From NCBI GenBank assembly GCA_017442875.1, contig JAFSPN010000037.1:1-35631 (forward strand): 35,631 nt of DNA, read 5' to 3'. The notes under the pieces were generated by a model that was not told where the DNA came from, ran no database searches, and worked only from the letters and a program-made list of their open reading frames with translations. This DNA comes from Bacilli bacterium. Its GTDB lineage: Bacteria; Bacillota_I; Bacilli_A; RFN20; CAG-826. The translations under genes and the position numbers were made by a program. Of the stretch, positions 35,037-35,631 are shown in pieces; the stretch's first letter is position 1, and every line of letters begins with the position of its first letter.

Positions 35037-35631
35037 TTAGGACTGTCTTAGCCTGTATCCGTAAAGCGGATCAAATGTATAACCTAATTAACCACGGGGA
35101 TAAGATTCTCATTGGTTTATCTGGTGGCAAAGATAGCGTTGTTTTAACATACGCTTTAAGTTTATATCAAAAGTTTTCACATACTGATTTTGTGATTCAG
35201 CCTGTTATTTTAGACTTAGGATTTCCTGGTTTTAATCCTTATGAAATGAATAAATTCTGCGAATCATTAGGCCTTAAACTCATGGTTGTAGATAATACCG
35301 AAGTCTATCGTATTTTACAAATACAGCAAAAGGATAAAGAGCATTTACCATGTTCCATTTGTTCGAGGATGAAAAAGGCTTCGATGAATAAAATCGCTAA
35401 TGAAATTGGTTTTAATAAAGTGGCGTTTGCTCATCACGCTGATGACGCCATCGAAACATATATGATGAATACATTATTCGGTGGACGTGTCGCCTCTTTT
35501 TCACCAAAGATGCATCTCGAAAGAGCGGATATTACTTTTATTAGACCGCTTATTCACGTTAGAGAAAGCGATATTATTAAACTCGTTAAAGAAGAAAATC
35601 TTCCCGTTTTAGCGTCTGGTTGTCCCGCTAA
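35027..35631 (+). CDS. TtcA-like tRNA thiolation ATPase (C-terminus beyond window)
   Basis: 201 codons are in the window and the frame continues past the edge. A PP-loop SGGKDSVV lies at 32-39. Cys109 and Cys112 form PCSICSRMKK. GFNKVAFAHHADDAIETYMMN matches the TtcA family, in which HHADD and the Cys pair help hold a [4Fe-4S] cluster. A third Cys in ASGCPA at the edge fits that cluster. The family thiolates C32 of certain tRNAs; Firmicutes members may act on a different base, so no symbol is given. TilS is less likely because the CxxC pair and this spacing are absent from it. Leaderless from TATTAT. Confidence 0.8.
   Translation, partial: MKAIRTVLACIRKADQMYNLINHGDKILIGLSGGKDSVVLTYALSLYQKFSHTDFVIQPVILDLGFPGFNPYEMNKFCESLGLKLMVVDNTEVYRILQIQQKDKEHLPCSICSRMKKASMNKIANEIGFNKVAFAHHADDAIETYMMNTLFGGRVASFSPKMHLERADITFIRPLIHVRESDIIKLVKEENLPVLASGCPA

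Noticed and set aside
1-35631. Genetic code 4 (TGA as Trp), phage, IS element or CRISPR content
   Set aside because: TGA serves as a stop for several full-length proteins, Trp is TGG throughout, and no transposase, integrase, cas gene or spaced repeat array was found.

Overview
The window is AT-rich chromosomal DNA from a Bacillota-type bacterium, most likely a small-genome, gut-associated member of the Bacilli/Erysipelotrichia/RF39 kind. That placement is an inference from gene content: RNase J, a T-box ahead of alaS, ComEA/ComEC, a Firmicutes-type lipoprotein, DUF1292 and the GlpA-like/DUF1667 oxidoreductase module. TGA is used as a stop (comEA, truB, the 220-aa membrane protein) and TGG encodes Trp, so the code is 11, not the Mollicutes code 4. 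No transposase, prophage, CRISPR array, rRNA or tRNA gene is visible.

Layout. 1-1674 (-): cell-surface lipoprotein with Cys-rich repeats, cut by the window edge. 1930-4351 (+): YfcE-like phosphoesterase and an adenylate-forming acyl synthetase fused to an acyl carrier domain. 4417-5661: rpsT (+) and holA (-), tail to tail. 5744-5806 (+): candidate small RNA. 5785-8698 (-): comEA-comEC-117-aa unknown. 8777-11179 (-): GGDEF diguanylate cyclase-ruvX-DUF1292-greA. 11231-16967 (-): pdp-dtd-mnmA, then a T-box leader and alaS. 17028-18296 (+): RsmF-like methyltransferase. 18293-24169 (-): ftsK-pulA-SSB-like-plsC. 24247-25938 (-): RNase J2-like protein. 26091-29382 (-): glycerol-3-phosphate oxidation-like module. 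29478-31688 (-): pnp. 31821-32483 (+): Pr6Pr-like membrane protein. 32469-32772: candidate type I toxin-antitoxin locus. 32855-35002 (-): truB-ribF and rpsO. 35027-end (+): TtcA-like thiolase, partial.

Most genes are housekeeping: translation and tRNA modification (alaS, mnmA, dtd, truB, rpsO, rpsT, rsmF, ttcA), RNA decay (pnp, RNase J), replication and segregation (holA, ftsK, ruvX), DNA uptake (comEA/EC), lipid and cofactor metabolism (plsC, acyl synthetase-ACP, ribF), and carbon use (pulA, pdp, GlpA module).

Two things stand out. First, between the membrane-protein gene and rpsO lies what looks like an undescribed type I toxin-antitoxin module. It has a 27-codon hydrophobic peptide whose Shine-Dalgarno is locked in a 10-bp hairpin, plus a convergent short antisense RNA with its own consensus promoter and terminator over the 3' UTR. 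Matching repeats could let the 3' UTR compete for the anti-Shine-Dalgarno arm. Second, at least eight genes have a -10 box about 6-8 nt before an ATG and no Shine-Dalgarno, so leaderless initiation appears common in this genome.
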